DNA from: Hemicordylus capensis
Taxonomy: Eukaryota > Chordata > Lepidosauria > Squamata > Cordylidae
Direction of reading: 5' to 3'
Length of the DNA: 64,000 nucleotides
Assembly: GCF_027244095.1 (NCBI RefSeq)
Contig: NC_069657.1
Coordinates: 143,402,857 to 143,466,856 of the forward strand
The notes below the pieces were generated by a model. The model worked only from the letters and a program-made list of their open reading frames with translations, was not told the origin of the DNA and did not search any database. Below are positions 45,401 to 58,909 of the stretch, in pieces. Each line of letters starts with the position of its first letter. Position 1 is the stretch's first letter. The position numbers and the translations under genes are program-made.

Positions 45401-47758
45401 GGATAGTAGAGATCTTACAACACTTATTACTCATGATGGACCTTTCCTGTTTAAATGTGTTCCTTCTGGGCTTGCCTCAGCACCTAGTGCTTTCCAGAGA
45501 ATGTCTATTATTTTGAAAGAACAGAAGGGGATACAATGTTATTTGGATGATAATTGTGTTTGGGGAAACAGTGGAAGAATATGAAAATAATTTGGTCAGT
45601 TTGGGGTTGCATTAAGGTTTTTTGGGTTGTGTTTTTTCTTGGGACATAATACCATTTCAGTACAGGGATTGAAGCCTAAGAGTGATCATGTGGCAGCAAT
45701 CCTAGAGGCACCTCCCCCAAGGGATATGCAGACTCTGCGTTCCTTTTGGGGTTTGACCTTGTGGTATGCTAAATTTATTCCAAATTATGCATCTGTAGTG
45801 GAGCCTCTTCAAGTGGTGTCAAGGGGAACTGCAAGTTTGAATTGGACAGTAGCAGCACAGACAATTTTTTTGAACATTAAGAGGTTAATTGTTGATAGCC
45901 CTGCATTGATATTGATATTGATCCGGTGTTACCTATAATTGTAACAACAAATGCCTCTGATTATGGGCTGGGTGCTATACTTACACAAGTACATAAAGGA
46001 AATGTTGAGAAAACTGTTGCATTTGCATCAAGAACACGTATTGATGCAGAAAGGAAATATTCAACTGTTGAAAAGCAAGCACTTGCATGTATGTGGACTG
46101 TTGAAAAATGGAGAACTTACCTGTGGGATGTTTAAGCTATGTAATGATCATAAACGATTAACAGCATTATTGACCACAAAAGGAGTGGGACGAGCAGGTA
46201 GTCGTATTGCTAGGTGGTCTGCAAAATTGCTTGCTTCTACTTATGAGATGGAATATAGACCAGAAATACATAATGTTACAGCTGATTGTTTATCTCAATT
46301 GCCTGTACCAGCTTTAGAAGTAATGGTTGATAGGGGTGATGAGGAAGTAGTCACAGTTAACTCTAATGCACTCGTGGCAGTGACACAAGAACAATTTCAG
46401 ACTGCATGTAGGACGTGTCCAGTTCAGCAGTGGCTGCGGGAATATGATGGGCAAGTGGCCTAAAGATAAGAGGAAGATCAAGCCTGTGTTGCTGCCTTAT
46501 TATAGGATTCAGGGGGAACTTTCAGCACAGGATGAATATGTGCTGCAGGGGGCATACTGGCTGCTTGTGCCAGAAGAATTACAGCAAATGTTTATACAGT
46601 TGGAACATGATTCTCATCGAGGAGTGGTGAGAACTAAACAAAGATTGTGGGGTTTGTATTGGTGGCCAATGGATTCCCAAGTGGAAGCAACAATAAAATC
46701 ATGCACTATTGGCCGGTCACATGAGACGGCAGTAACAAGGCCTGTACCATTACAGCCAGTGCCACTTCCAGATGCTGCTTGGGAAAAGGTAGCCATTGAT
46801 ATAGTAGGCCCTTTGGATGGGGGCTTCTGTGGATTGCCAATACACCATTACTTTAATTGATTATTATAATAAATGGCCTGAAGTAACATTTGCATCGCAA
46901 GCTATTTCTGCTGTAATTGTAAAATTTCTTACCAGCGTTTTCAGTAGGGAAGGAAATCCTAAAGAGATAGTTTGTAATAATGGCATTCAGATTACCTCTT
47001 GGGAATTTGAAACATTTTTAGCAGAGCATAATATCATACATAGAACACCTGTTTATTACCCCCAAGCAAATGGGGAAATTAAAAGGTTCAATAACATCTC
47101 AAAAGATAGCTTACAAACAGCAAGGCTAGAAGGGAAAGCATGGAAAGCCTTTACTACTGAATTCTTGCAGGTATATAGAGCTACATATCATGCAATAACA
47201 TAAATCACCTGCAGAATTGTTGCGTGGGTGAAAGATGCAGACTAAACTGAATGTGGCTGGGGTAGTAAAATCAAGGCCAGAAACTTATTCAAAGCAGGAT
47301 ATGAGGAGAAGGGTGGGAAAGAAACAAGAGGAGTCCAGAGTATATACAGATCAGTCTCGGGGGGCTAAGGCTCGAGAATGTAAATGTGGTTCATATGTAC
47401 GGGTCAAGAAACCAGGAATTAGAGGAAGAGTAGATTTACATCTCCTTGTAAAGTTGTGGAAAGGAAAGTATACGTATCAGTTGTCGGATGGGAAAGTGTG
47501 GAATGCTTCCCATTTGGCTCTTGTGAGTAAGGAAGGAAGAGGGTGGTATTTCAAACAGGACCTGATAATTCCAATTCAGTGGCTGAATTTCAATCCAGAG
47601 AAGAGGTTCAAAGAATTCAAAGGGGAAATTAGCAGGATCAAGAGGAAGGGGGAGCTGAAAGGCGGTCAGTTCATGCAAGACATTTACCAGTATGGACTAA
47701 GGATTATATAATGCAAAAATTTAGTTAATTTTAATTAAGAGGGGAGAAATGTGGTGAT
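42492..47758 (+). mobile_element. Ty3/Gypsy retroelement fossil (Mag-like), interrupted by a hAT element
   Basis: Parts in order: a probable 5' LTR (42492-42718, TG...CA ends, a TATAAAAG box near 42572 and AATAAA near 42670); a primer-site-like leader; a gag region (about 42800-43286, resuming at 44332) with a zinc knuckle near 44500; protease; reverse transcriptase (about 45100-45590); RNase H (to about 46350); integrase (about 46500-47200); and a C-terminal chromatin/DNA-binding-like tail to 47710. A polypurine tract precedes 47750, but only the first few bases of a 3' LTR are recognisable. The order (integrase last) fixes it as Ty3/Gypsy. It is broken, with roughly ten interruptions, and old enough to have been invaded by a hAT element at 43287-44331. 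Confidence 0.85.
43287..44331. mobile_element. hAT-type non-autonomous DNA transposon nested in the Gypsy fossil
   Basis: Inverted ends: CAGGGGTGTATCTAGGG at left; the inverse of CAGAGGCGTATCTAGGG at right (two mismatches in 17). The flanks AGGAAATG (43279-43286) and AGGAAATT (44332-44339) form an 8-bp target duplication with one mismatch. The subterminal parts share GGGGGCGCAATTTC words. A mirrored block built on AAAATGGCCAC lies at about 43375-43500. No transposase reading frame. Confidence 0.9.
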
Positions 47759-49280
47759 AGCTGAAACCTCAAAGGACCGCTTAAGAGAGGTTTCCACCCT
47801 CTTATCGCAAGATCTTTGTAGGAATAACTGCAGAGGACAATAGGGCTACCACTGCTGGGTCAACTGAAGGAACCAGTTTAGAAGTTCCATGATAGACTCA
47901 TAGAATACAGTTTATTAGGGAGTTTGGAAACAGACTTTGCCTTAGCCAGGGTTGCCCATTCTCTCAGAGAACTCCGGGAGGGGAACGAGAGGTTTATTGG
48001 GTCCCTGTGGGGAAATGGCCTTAGCATCCGTGGGTGGGAGAGAGCCTGGACATTCTGGTTTAGGAGAAGTTGCTTCTGGGAGTTGCAGAGTACAGCACAC
48101 CTTGACCAGGAGTGGGGAAATACTCTACCTGAAAAAGCCTGTCCTGCCTGGACCTTGAGGCATTCAATTCTTCTTCCCTGCCATCTGAGTGTGCAGATAC
48201 CTCAGAGCTGTCCATGTCTGACAGAACTGTCCGAGTTCCCACTCCTGAAGGTGGGACCAGATTGGGACGAGGGGAAGGTTGGACTGTAGATGCTCCCTTT
48301 TTACTCCCTGAAGGCTGGTATTTGCCTTCCTTGGAAAATGGGCACTTCTGAGAAGGGGAGGTTTTGAAGTGTATTTGCACTTCCTTTTCTGCTATTTATG
48401 AGGTTTTTTATGGGAAGAGTGGGAAAGAGAACATTCCCTGGGCTACAGGAATAACCCCTATGATTGGGTGACAATGAGCACCTTTATCCACTGTGCAAAA
48501 TGAGGCTAGGCATCAGGCCCGCTTAGGTGGCACTGTGGAGTTGTTAGTACTCACCCCCTCCACCACTGAATAAGAGGCTCCTACACTTGGCACTAAAACA
48601 TTTCCCTGCAGAGTTTGGGAGATCATCCCTTCCCCCAGACTGGAGTTTGTCCTCTCCATTGTCTGCCCTCTACCTAGACTGTGGTGGGGGAGGTAGATAA
48701 GGCTAGCATTCTCATGCAGCACCAGATGGAGCGAAGAGCAGAGGCAGAAGAGCTGAAAGGGCGACCAAATGCCATTGGGTTGGCACAGACCTTTCAACTG
48801 CAAGTCAAAGTGTTTGCCGCCAAATCCAATCTGTGTTGCCATGGAGTCGAGGGTGGATCGGAGGCCCCTCACCTGTGCCAGCTGAGAGCACGGCCAGGGT
48901 TTCCTGAAGCAATGAGGGCCAGGAAAAAAACACCCCTGCTGCAGGCACACTGCACAGGAGAAAAACCTGACTCCCTCTTCCCCATGTGGGGCTCCAGCCC
49001 TAGGTCCAATCAGAGGGGGAAGGGGAGGGAGAGAAAGAGAGAAGACTAGAACACTGCTGACCTGCTTGCTAGGCAAGATTGGTCTGGGAAAGCAGGGCTG
49101 CCCCTCTTTCTGGAGAAGCCTAACTTCCTGGGCCTTGCCTATCACTCCAGGAGGAGGGGCTATCTTTCTGTTAAGGATGCCCTCCGAGAGCCTCAGGAAA
49201 ATAGTTGTTTCTGAATAAACCTTTGGTTAAATCTACATAAGATTTCTTTGTGTCTATGAGGGAAGCAGCTACAGTACAGT
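47759..49280. other. GC-moderate region, unrecognised; possible LTR-like end
   Basis: This follows the Gypsy fossil directly and does not match its 5' LTR beyond about nine bases. A minus-strand frame of 210 codons (49145-48513) is open but matches no family I know and has no conserved-looking motifs. Near 49210 on the plus strand, GAATAAACCTTTGGTTAAAT and ATTTCTTTGTGTCTATGAG look like the polyadenylation and terminal part of an LTR. It may be a separate LTR-element remnant. No function is claimed. Confidence 0.25.
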
Positions 49281-49867
49281 GTATATTTTTGTTATTACTG
49301 TAATTATATATCTGTTTATAATTTTCTTTCTAGGTATGTGAAGTGGTGTGTGTGTGCATGCACACACACACTTTGTTGCTAGAAAGCCTGATTTGGGGGA
49401 GCAGAGAGCACACACAACCCTTCATCCAGTTGGAACTGTGGACACAGTCTCCATGCTGGATACTTCAGTTCATGAGAACATGAACGTTTTGCCTGCCCAT
49501 ATTTGGCAGAAGCTTACAGATGGTTGCTTGGCATGAGCAAAGCATGGGGCAAAATACCCCTAGGTCATAATAGCTAAGACTGCAAAGGGTCAGCCCCAAC
49601 CAGTCTTTCGTTATCTCAGAAGGCAAACAGCCAACAAGTAGACCTAATTCAAAAGGCACTCCTTAAGGGAAGAGAATACTCTCATTTCACAAGAGAGATA
49701 ACTGGCAAGCACTCTCTGCCACAACACAAAAACATTTCCCAACCCACCATTAACAGCTCAATTAGTTGGCAAGACACATGGCCATGGAATCTGAATGGGA
49801 GTCTGTTTGGACCTTCACCATACTGGTTCTCAAGCATGTGACTGGTAGCTCTATGCTACTCACTCTT

Positions 49868-49912
49868 AATTTTATTTTTTTATTTGATTTGTATACCGCC
49901 CTTCCAAAATAG
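49868..49912 (-). mobile_element. L2 3' terminal scrap
   Basis: Minus strand: TTTTGGAAGGGCGGTATACA followed by an (AAAT)-like tail. Only the last 45 bases of an L2-type end. The rest of 49300-51700 shows nothing recognised apart from short GT/CA and TC runs. Confidence 0.5.
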
Positions 49913-51712
49913 CTCGCTCTTCTTCATGCTTTTCTGCCTCTTTCCTATCCTCTTTCTGCAAGGATATCTGCCCATGTACCCATCTACAAGTGCATTAAAT
50001 GCACTAACGGACCAAAGAGAGGTAAAGCTAACCTTCTGCCTCTTTGAATCTCCTCACCCCCTTTCTCTTCTCTCTATCTCTGCCTTCAAGCCCTTTCTAC
50101 AGCAAGTCTTAAGCTAATTTACCCACCATTTGGATCTTAAGCTAAATTCCTCTCAGTGAAAACTATCAGTTATGATTTTATTGCCTTGCTTAACCAAAGT
50201 TTTGTTTTCCTGTACCCTTATTTTATCCTAAATAGGTTGTATTGTACTCCTGCTTCATCATTTTCCAAAACTTGCTCAAATTGATACTGTAACAAAACTG
50301 TTCCCTCAAGCCAAGCTAATTCTCCACGCTGAGCCAAAAGCGCAATTGGAGTGTTTAGCCAGCACTCTGGGGCCGTTCTAGTAATTAATATATAGATACA
50401 CACACACAAAATTAAAAGTGATTACTAGATTAACTGGATCTATTCCAACACTCACTGAGCTGATGTGAGGGAAACAATCTTGAATAGTATACACAATCAA
50501 TATTGTGCCTTGTAAAAATGGATGGGGATTTACAGATCCCTCATCTGTCTCTTGAAATGTGTTCACATTCTGTTTTTCCACTAAGTAAACTCCAAAACAA
50601 TAGCAATGTTATGGGTTCCCACACTACAGGGAGTCAACCATTACACATTTGGGCTTGGTTCCCCATTGGGTTCAGCTGTAACTGACATTATTCAAGTTCA
50701 GACCAGTAAAGGTTCACCAACTGGTTAGACAAACTTGAATCAAGCACTTCAGTTCCATTTCAAGTGGAAATGTTAGATTATACTAAATTACTTATGTGAT
50801 AAGGTGATTTATATAACTGTGATGTTGTAGCCTACTCTTAATACTATGTGGTTAACTGTAGTAGACCTCAAAGCCTGCAGCTTGTTTAGGAAGTTGGAAA
50901 TGAGGTAAAGAGGGAGGGAATGCAAGGAAACATGTTAATCACAGATTACTTGATGTAGAAATATGGCAGAAAAGTGTGTAAACTAAAAAAAACCCAACCA
51001 CCATCTTCTGTCATTTACAGAGACCTATTACAAGATCTATTCCCACTACTAGATTCCTTCTCTCTCTCTCTCTCATCTCTTGGAGCCCACTCCACTCACT
51101 CCCTGTACACTGGAAATCCGCTGAACTCTACATCATGTGTATCCTGCAGCCCTAACCACCACAGATACAGATTATTAGGGAACTCCAAACTTAACTATTA
51201 TGTAAATACTGATTTGTAGATAAAAAGTTAGCAAAAAAGATTCAGCCCCCACTTTCAGATTAGTTGAAAACAGCATGGGAGAAAGCTGCAGCACACAGCA
51301 GTGTTGTCGTCTTCCCTTTCCTCCACCAGGATGTTTATCTTCACTCTCTGCGCTAGAATGACTTTAAGCAGACCAAACAGCAGGACTCCATCCCCACCTG
51401 TTTTTTCCCAGCCTTTCAAGGAGACACTGAAGCTTGGGGACTGCAGGGTGTTTGAAAATCCCCACAATTGTTTTGTGCGTGTGTTTCATTCCAACTGGGG
51501 CCAATCGTCGACAGTTACATTGTTTAATTCAAACTCCTTATGCAAATTTGTATCTTTCTACCCAATTGATATATTTCTTTTGAACCCTTGTATGCTTATT
51601 ACACAGACATTCCCTATGCCCTGACTTTCCTTGTGTGATGCTAAAAAGAAGTTTTAATGTGTAGGTAGGAACACAAATGTGCCCATCCTTTAAAACACAG
51701 AAATTTTAGGAA

Positions 51713-51947
51713 TTTATTGAAGTTAAAAATATCAGATAAAAAGTTTGCCCTGTACAAGATGGTCATTTCCAGATAAGACAATGACAGTGTGGGAAAGGGT
51801 CTCATTTTCAGAGCCTGAGACTTCAGAGCAGACTTAAGGCAAAATGCAAACCAACTAACTGGATAGCAGGCAACAGTTTCCTCTATTATAGCTGTTCATA
51901 AGTCAAAATCCCTGAATCTTCCCAGCTTTATCTTCTGTTATTTTATT
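51713..51947 (-). terminator. CLP1: CLP1 polyadenylation signals (candidates)
   Basis: Downstream of the CLP1 stop on the minus strand, AATAAA occurs at 51947-51942 (about 200 bases after the stop) and again at 51718-51713 (about 430 bases after). Either would give a short 3' UTR. Which one is used cannot be told from sequence. Confidence 0.5.
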
Positions 51948-52143
51948 CAGAAAATAAAGGTTTAAAGGCTGAGGGAATCCAACTAATCAAATGGTTCAAA
52001 CTGTTCATCCCATCTTGCAATTCCTTTCTCCCTTCCCCACTGTGTGAAGCAAGGCTATTCTAACTCAAGGTATTGTTGGTTTTCTTTATGAGGGAGCAAA
52101 GAGTAGCCCGCTGTAGTCTATCAAACTCCTGCCAGTGCTGCTT

Positions 52144-52857
<714 letters not shown>

Positions 52858-52878
52858 TCATACATAGGTTATGGGTTA

Positions 52879-53875
52879 GAAGACATAAGAACAGCCCTGC
52901 TGGATGAGGATGAAGACCAATCTAGTCCAGCATCTTGTTACACACAGTGGCCCACCAGATGCCTCTGAGAAGCTCACAGGCAAGAGGTGAGGGCATGCTC
53001 TCTCTCCTGCCGTTGCTCCCCTGCAACTGGTATTTAAAGCATCTTGCTTCTGAGGCTGTAGGTGGCCAATAGCCATCAGAGTAGTAGCTATTGATAGACC
53101 CGGTCTCCATAAATTTGTCTAAGCCCCTTTTAAAGCCATCCAAGCTAGAGGCCATGACCAAATCCTGTGGCAGAGAAGTCTATTATAGGTGACAATACGA
53201 GGATTGAAAAGAAATGTGTTAATAGGGACATACTATTGCCCTCTGGATAAAAACACAGAGAGAGTGACCTGGAGTTGGAAAAGCAAATCAGAGACATGTC
53301 AAAGAGAGGCAGAGCTGTAATAATGGGTGAATTCAATTACCCTCACATAGACTGGGCGAATTCATGTACGGGTATTGACAGAGAGGCCAAATTTCTAGAC
53401 ATGCTAAATGATTGTACTGTAGAACAGTTGGTCATGGAACCAACCAGAGAGAAGGTGAGCTTGGACTTAATCTTAAGTGATGCCCAGAACCAAGATGTCA
53501 CAGTTGTAGAACTGTTGGGGAACAGTGACTAAAGGTAGCGATAGCATGTCCGTAGTAAAACATTTCCTTTCAATCCTCGTAGTGTCACCTATAATGATTC
53601 TGTGGAGGACTCCAGTCCTCCTAGGTTTTCTAGCTTGTTGCATTCTATCCCTTCTTTAATATTCAGTGCTACTCCACCCCAAATCCACCAATCTCTGTCC
53701 TTTCTGTAAAGTTTGTATCAAGGAACAACAGTGTCCACTGATTCTCACCGTTCCACCAGGTTTTTGTAATGCCCATTATATCTATGTTTTCATTGGCAAC
53801 CAATCACTCCAGCTTTTGACATGAAGATTTGACATCAAGGTGGCTGTCCTATGTTTTCTATCCCTTGCATCTCTA
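52879..53875 (-). mobile_element. CR1 LINE with inverted endonuclease segment
   Basis: On the minus strand the copy starts with the endonuclease N-terminal half (53875-53598; pieces such as NLVER, YKLYRKDRDW, VALNIKEGIEC). Between 53557 and 53220 lies the next part of the endonuclease in the opposite orientation (plus strand: MGEFNYPHIDW, EPTREKVSLDLILSDAQ). From 53177 it returns to minus-strand CR1 3' sequence (SSLDGFKRGLDKFM, then the 3' UTR to 52879). A 41-base segment is present at both junctions as an inverted pair (53179-53220 and 53557-53597, about 90% identical). RT is absent. Confidence 0.8.
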
Positions 53876-53887
53876 CATATGAGTCTA

Positions 53888-54075
53888 CATTATACTGAGC
53901 CAGAAATTGGCACAGTTAGCCCACTTTTGCCTAGCAGCAACATTCCATGGTCTCAAACAGGTTTTCCCCATCACCTGCTACTTGATCCTTTTAACTCGAG
54001 ATGTCAGGGATTGAACCTAGGACCTTCTGCATGCAAAGCATGCATCCTATTCTGAGCTATGACCTTCTTCCCCTT
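53888..54075 (-). repeat. tRNA-Ala-like SINE
   Basis: The minus strand has GGTCATAGCTCAGAATAGGA, CATGCTTTGCATGCAGAAGG and GGTTCAATCCCTGACATCTC, a clear tRNA-Ala(UGC)-like head with boxes A and B. The body and a CTGGCTCAGTATAATGTAGA tail follow. Confidence 0.75.
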
Positions 54076-54142
54076 CTAAAGATCAGTCAACAATCTAATA
54101 TATGGATCAGAAATATCTCCAGGAATTTAGTACCTACACACT

Positions 54143-54948
54143 TTACTTAAGAAATTCCCTGCTGAATCAGGCCCAAGGCCCATCTAGTCCTGCATCCTGT
54201 TTCACACTGTGGCCCACCAGATGCCGCTGGAAGCCTACAAGCAGGATATGAGGGCACGCCCTCCCTCCTGCTCTTACTCCCCTGCAACTGGTACTCAGAG
54301 CTATCCTGCCTATGAGGCTGGAGGTGGCCTATAGTCCTCAGAATAGTAGCCACTGATGGACCTCTCCTCCATGAAGTTATCCAAACCCCCTCTTAAAGCC
54401 ATCCAGGTTGTTGGCTGTCACCACATCTTGTGGCAGAGAATTCCACAAGTTGATTATGCGTTGTGTGAAAGAGTACTTCCGTTTGTTGGTCCTAAATTTC
54501 CTGGCAATCAATTTCATGGGATGACCCCTGGTTCTAGTGTTATGTGAGAGGGAGAAGACGTTCTCTCTATCCACTTTCTCCACTCCATGCATGATTTTAT
54601 AGACCTCTATCATGTCTCCACACAGTTGTCCTTTTTCTAAACTAAATAGCCCCAGGTGTTGTAGCCTTGCCTCATAAGAAAGGTGCTCTAGGCCCCTGAT
54701 CATTTTGGTTGCCCTCTTCTGCACCTTTTCCAGTTCTACAATATCCTTTTTGAGATGATGTAACCAGAACTGTATGCAGTACTCCAGGTGTGGCCGCACC
54801 ATAGTTTTGTATAAGGGCATTGTAATATGAGCAGTTTTATTTCCAATCTCCTTCCTAATGATCCCTAGCATGGAATTGGCCTTTTTCACAGCTGCCACAC
54901 ATTGGGTCAACACTTTCAATGAGCTGTCCACCACGACCCCAAGATCCC
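54143..54948 (-). mobile_element. CR1 LINE, 5'-truncated, variant tail
   Basis: The minus-strand frame 54934-54377 encodes the CR1 RT C-terminal half (VDSSLKVLTQC, LYKTMVRPHLEYC, RGHPMKLIARKFRTNKRKY). The 3' UTR runs to about 54143 and ends in the variant GGGAATTTCTTAAGTAA tail also seen in the copy at 20155. The truncated 5' end abuts an L2-tailed element. Confidence 0.9.
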
Positions 54949-54949
54949 T

Positions 54950-55028
54950 AAATCTAAAAGAAATGTAAGATAGACACCAGCAACCGTCACTGGAAGTACT
55001 GTGCTGGGGGTGGATAGGGCCAGTTATT
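54950..55028 (-). repeat. L2-tailed short element, partial
   Basis: The minus strand shows AACTGGCCCTATCCACCCCC, AGCACAGTACTTCCAGTGAC and GGTGTCTATCTTACATTTC. It matches the middle of the elements at 34829-35107 and 60178-60430. Confidence 0.7.
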
Positions 55029-55100
55029 ATTTCTCAGTCTGACCTACCTCACAGGGCTGCTGGGAGACTAAAATGCTACTCTGAGCCACTTGAAGAAGCA
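55029..55100 (+). repeat. CORE-SINE fragment
   Basis: TCTCAGTCTGACCTACCTCA, CAGGGCTGCTGGGAGACTAA and CTCTGAGCCACTTGAAGAAG match the core and tail of the SINE at 2097-2322. Confidence 0.6.
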
Positions 55101-55589
55101 TGAAGAAGAATAAATTTAAATTAGATTGATAAGTTTTAATCAAATATTTTAAAAGCCTTAAGTTGATACACTTTGAAATCCTCTGGTTGCAAAAAAAGAA
55201 AAGAAAGAAAAAGGCTACTTCAGTGCCAATACAAAGGATTTTTTTAAAATGTATATGATTACATGCAAGTAATATATCATCCACACACACACAACACTCA
55301 TTTAGATGTGTTTCTGAACTAGAATACATACAGTGGCCAGACTGAGTTTTGATCAATAGGAAGAGTGCTGCTGATCTGTAAACTATTCATAATGGGAATT
55401 CACTAAGTGTGTGAAAAGCTAAGCCCTGTTTTTTCAAAACAGAAATTTCCAGCTCAGACATGCAGCATCGTGTGTGCCTTCATCACTGAATTTATCAGAG
55501 TAGTTTTTGAAGGACTGGTTTTCATCAGAGACAAGTCTGTTAGACAAGCTATAAACAGGACTCTCCTAAGCTGTATTGCCTTACATCTT

Positions 55590-56340
55590 ATTTGTTTTAT
55601 GGATGTACATCCTGCCCTTCCTCATGTAACAAGCTGAGGGTGGCTAGCAAATCAGTATAGAAGCATAAAACCAATCACAATAAAGTATAGTCCATAAAAC
55701 AGAGAACAGTTTAAAAGCAGAAACATAAAATTAGCCGATTAACTGAGTACAACAACAGAAGTAAAAGTTTTTGCAAAATAAACATGACTTCAATGTCCAC
55801 TGAAAGATGGGAAGAGGGTGGGTTATCTCCCTAGGAAGAGAGTTCCACAGTTGTTGTGCTGCTTCCATGAAGGCCCTGTCTCTAGTACACACCAAACAAA
55901 TCTCAAAGGCAGCAAGAGAGTAGGGCCTCAGCAGGAGGTCATTAAGACACCTGGCCCTAGAGCATTAGGCTTTAAAGGCTGAGACCAGCACATTTATCTG
56001 TGGAAGTAAATTGGCAACCACTGTAGCTGAAACAGAACTGATATAATTTGGACAGTGCACATTACTCCTGCCAACCATCTAGGAGCTGCATTTTACATGA
56101 GATGTAATTTTTGAACTGTCTGTAAAGGCAGCCCCCTAAAGAGTGCACTGTGGCAATCTAATCTGGCTACAACTACCGGTTGTGAACTGAGGTCAAATCT
56201 GCTATATCCAGAATATCCAGGAACTGAAGAGCTATTGGTGAATCAATGCATCCAAAGTCACCATCAAGCAGCCTAATCCTATACAGAGTTATGGTTGCCT
56301 AAGTCCACTGAAATCAACTTGGCAGGCCTAAATCTGTAGA
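55590..56340 (-). mobile_element. Old L2-clade LINE 3' fragment
   Basis: The minus strand shows eroded C-terminal words (GAAFTDS, AFKA, DRAFMEAAQQLWNSLPRE) in the same order as the L2 copy at 37.6-41.2 kb, but more diverged. It ends near 55590. Much older than the other L2 copies. Confidence 0.6.
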
Positions 56341-56926
56341 CAATCTAGCTGTAAATTAGTTACACAACTGCATTCTGAGCCGTATTAACAAAATCCATGA
56401 CAAGAAAAGACTGATTAGAAAGCAGCAGCCTGAAAACTCATGTCTGGCCCATGCCTACTCTTCCAGATACAATGCCAAAGATCCTGGCATAACAGTTTCA
56501 CACCTCTTACAAACTTAATTAATGTTTTTCTAAATTATTTCTACCCATCAGCCCACAAAATTCAAAGAGGGAGTGTTAATGGCTTATCACTATACAGTTG
56601 ATACTGTCTTCCTCCCACATTAGAGAAGTCTGTATATGTAAACAACTCCTCACTATAATTTCCCCCTCAAAATGTAGTGTCAGACTGGGTGGGGGCAATC
56701 CATCTACCATTACTGTTTCCAACAGCAACTACTCATATGTCTCCTGGGAAACTACAAGCCAAACAAGTAATCTCCTGTTTGTCCCCACATATGTTAGTCA
56801 GAGGTGAACAAGTAGGCTCCCTTTCTAATTATCACAGCTAAGTATTAATACATTGACCTATTCTCCATCTGATGAGGATACACAGAACCACCCCCACTGG
56901 GACCAAGATGCATGTAGAAGATCTTA

Positions 56927-57643
<717 letters not shown>

Positions 57644-58689
57644 TCACATTTTCCAAAAGGAAGTTGGACCTTGCTTCCATGCTTTCAGTCTAGTTGATAA
57701 CTGTATTTAGAGTTAATCAATCTAGGGAAAGGAATTTCCCCCAGATTGGATAATAACCAAGAAGAATTGCTATCTCTTCTGGTGTATGTGGCTTGTGTCA
57801 CTCACCTAAGTCATTGGATTTACACTGGAATTGTGAGAGTAGCAATTTTATCAATGCCTATTCTTTGCTTGCACTACACTGAAAACTGAACAACATGCAT
57901 TAATCTGACAACAGGGAAGAGACTGGGCTGACTGAGACCTTGTGTCTGGAGAATCCCGTCTTAAGGTAGGATGGCTAGATTATACATTTGTGGACAGCAG
58001 CAAGTCTTGACAAAAGGCCATTTTGAAAAGAGGGTGAAAGGAAGTGGGTCAGTTCCTCCCCCCCAAGTGAACTGCCAACAAGTATCAAAGTTGTAACACA
58101 CAATCTCTCTCTCTCTTACTTCTGAATGGCAAGTGGGGGCTAGATGATGGTACCTGGCCAAAGAGTACCGATCTATATTTAGACCATCAAATCATGATTT
58201 TGTTTCTTCAGCATTTAAGTCATTTCAGGATTAATCCAAAGCAAAATGCGAGTATTTACATTGTTTACAGAGCATATATTATATTTATTTTGTTGATTTT
58301 GTCTTAATATACTCTTTTCCCAATGGTACTCCAATCCCCCCGCATCATGTATTCAGAATCCCACTGTTGTCAACGCGTTTCTTTCTTTTAAAGAAATAAA
58401 TAAAAATAAATTGTAATAATTAACAAAGAATACAAAGCACAATTTGTACCAAAACAGCACTGAAGCAAAGTAAATTAAAACGCCACTGTAAAAAACCATC
58501 TAATACGTTTAGAGGGGGAAAGGGACTGAGGCAGGGCTAACAGGAAACTGTTCCTCTTGAAGACCGAAGAAGCGATAAGAGTCCGCTCTGGTCTTCTCCG
58601 TATCCACCATTAGTAAAACGTGCAGTCTGAAACTGAGAGTCTCCATGGGAACGGAACAGAGGTGTGAAGAGGGAAGGAGATTCACCCAC

Positions 58690-58795
58690 CTATTCAATCC
58701 ACAGAGATCCAATGGTCAGGCCAAGCAACGGAAGCGCCGGTTGCCCCGGAAGTGAGAACGCACAGGAGAGATTAAGCTTGCGTAACCATGTGTCC
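58690..58795 (-). other. CLP1: Candidate CLP1 non-coding first exon and core promoter
   Basis: The minus strand has a candidate donor TAG|GTGGGT (intron from 58689), about 1.1 kb before the acceptor at 57575. The proposed exon contains an ETS-type site (CCGGAAGTG on plus, 58746-58754) within a short GC-rich block (GCGCCGGTTGCCCCGGAAGT). There is no TATA box, as expected for a housekeeping gene. The transcription start is not defined by sequence. Confidence 0.5.
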
Positions 58796-58823
58796 ATGCT
58801 TCGGGGCCGGCCTCTCAGTTACT

Positions 58824-58838
58824 TATGGGAAATGTAGT
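58824..58838 (-). promoter_or_regulatory. ZNF143-like motif 1 upstream of CLP1
   Basis: The minus strand reads ACTACATTTCCCATA, close to the ZNF143/Staf SBS core (ACTACAATTCCCA-type). It lies about 70 bases upstream of the ETS-like site, an arrangement common in housekeeping promoters. Confidence 0.6.
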
Positions 58839-58896
58839 TCTCAATTCTTCGCAAAGCACGGGAGAAAGGGAAATGGCTGCTATTCGTGCAGCCTCT

Positions 58897-58909
58897 TAGG
58901 AAATGTAGT
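58897..58909 (-). promoter_or_regulatory. ZNF143-like motif 2 upstream of CLP1
   Basis: The minus strand reads ACTACATTTCCTA, a second, slightly weaker match in the same orientation, 71-73 bases from the first. Confidence 0.5.

Noticed and set aside
48513-49145. A 210-codon minus-strand frame as a new gene.
   Set aside because: No recognisable domain, no supporting splice sites, and it lies in a probable retroelement remnant; length alone is not convincing in this GC-moderate sequence.
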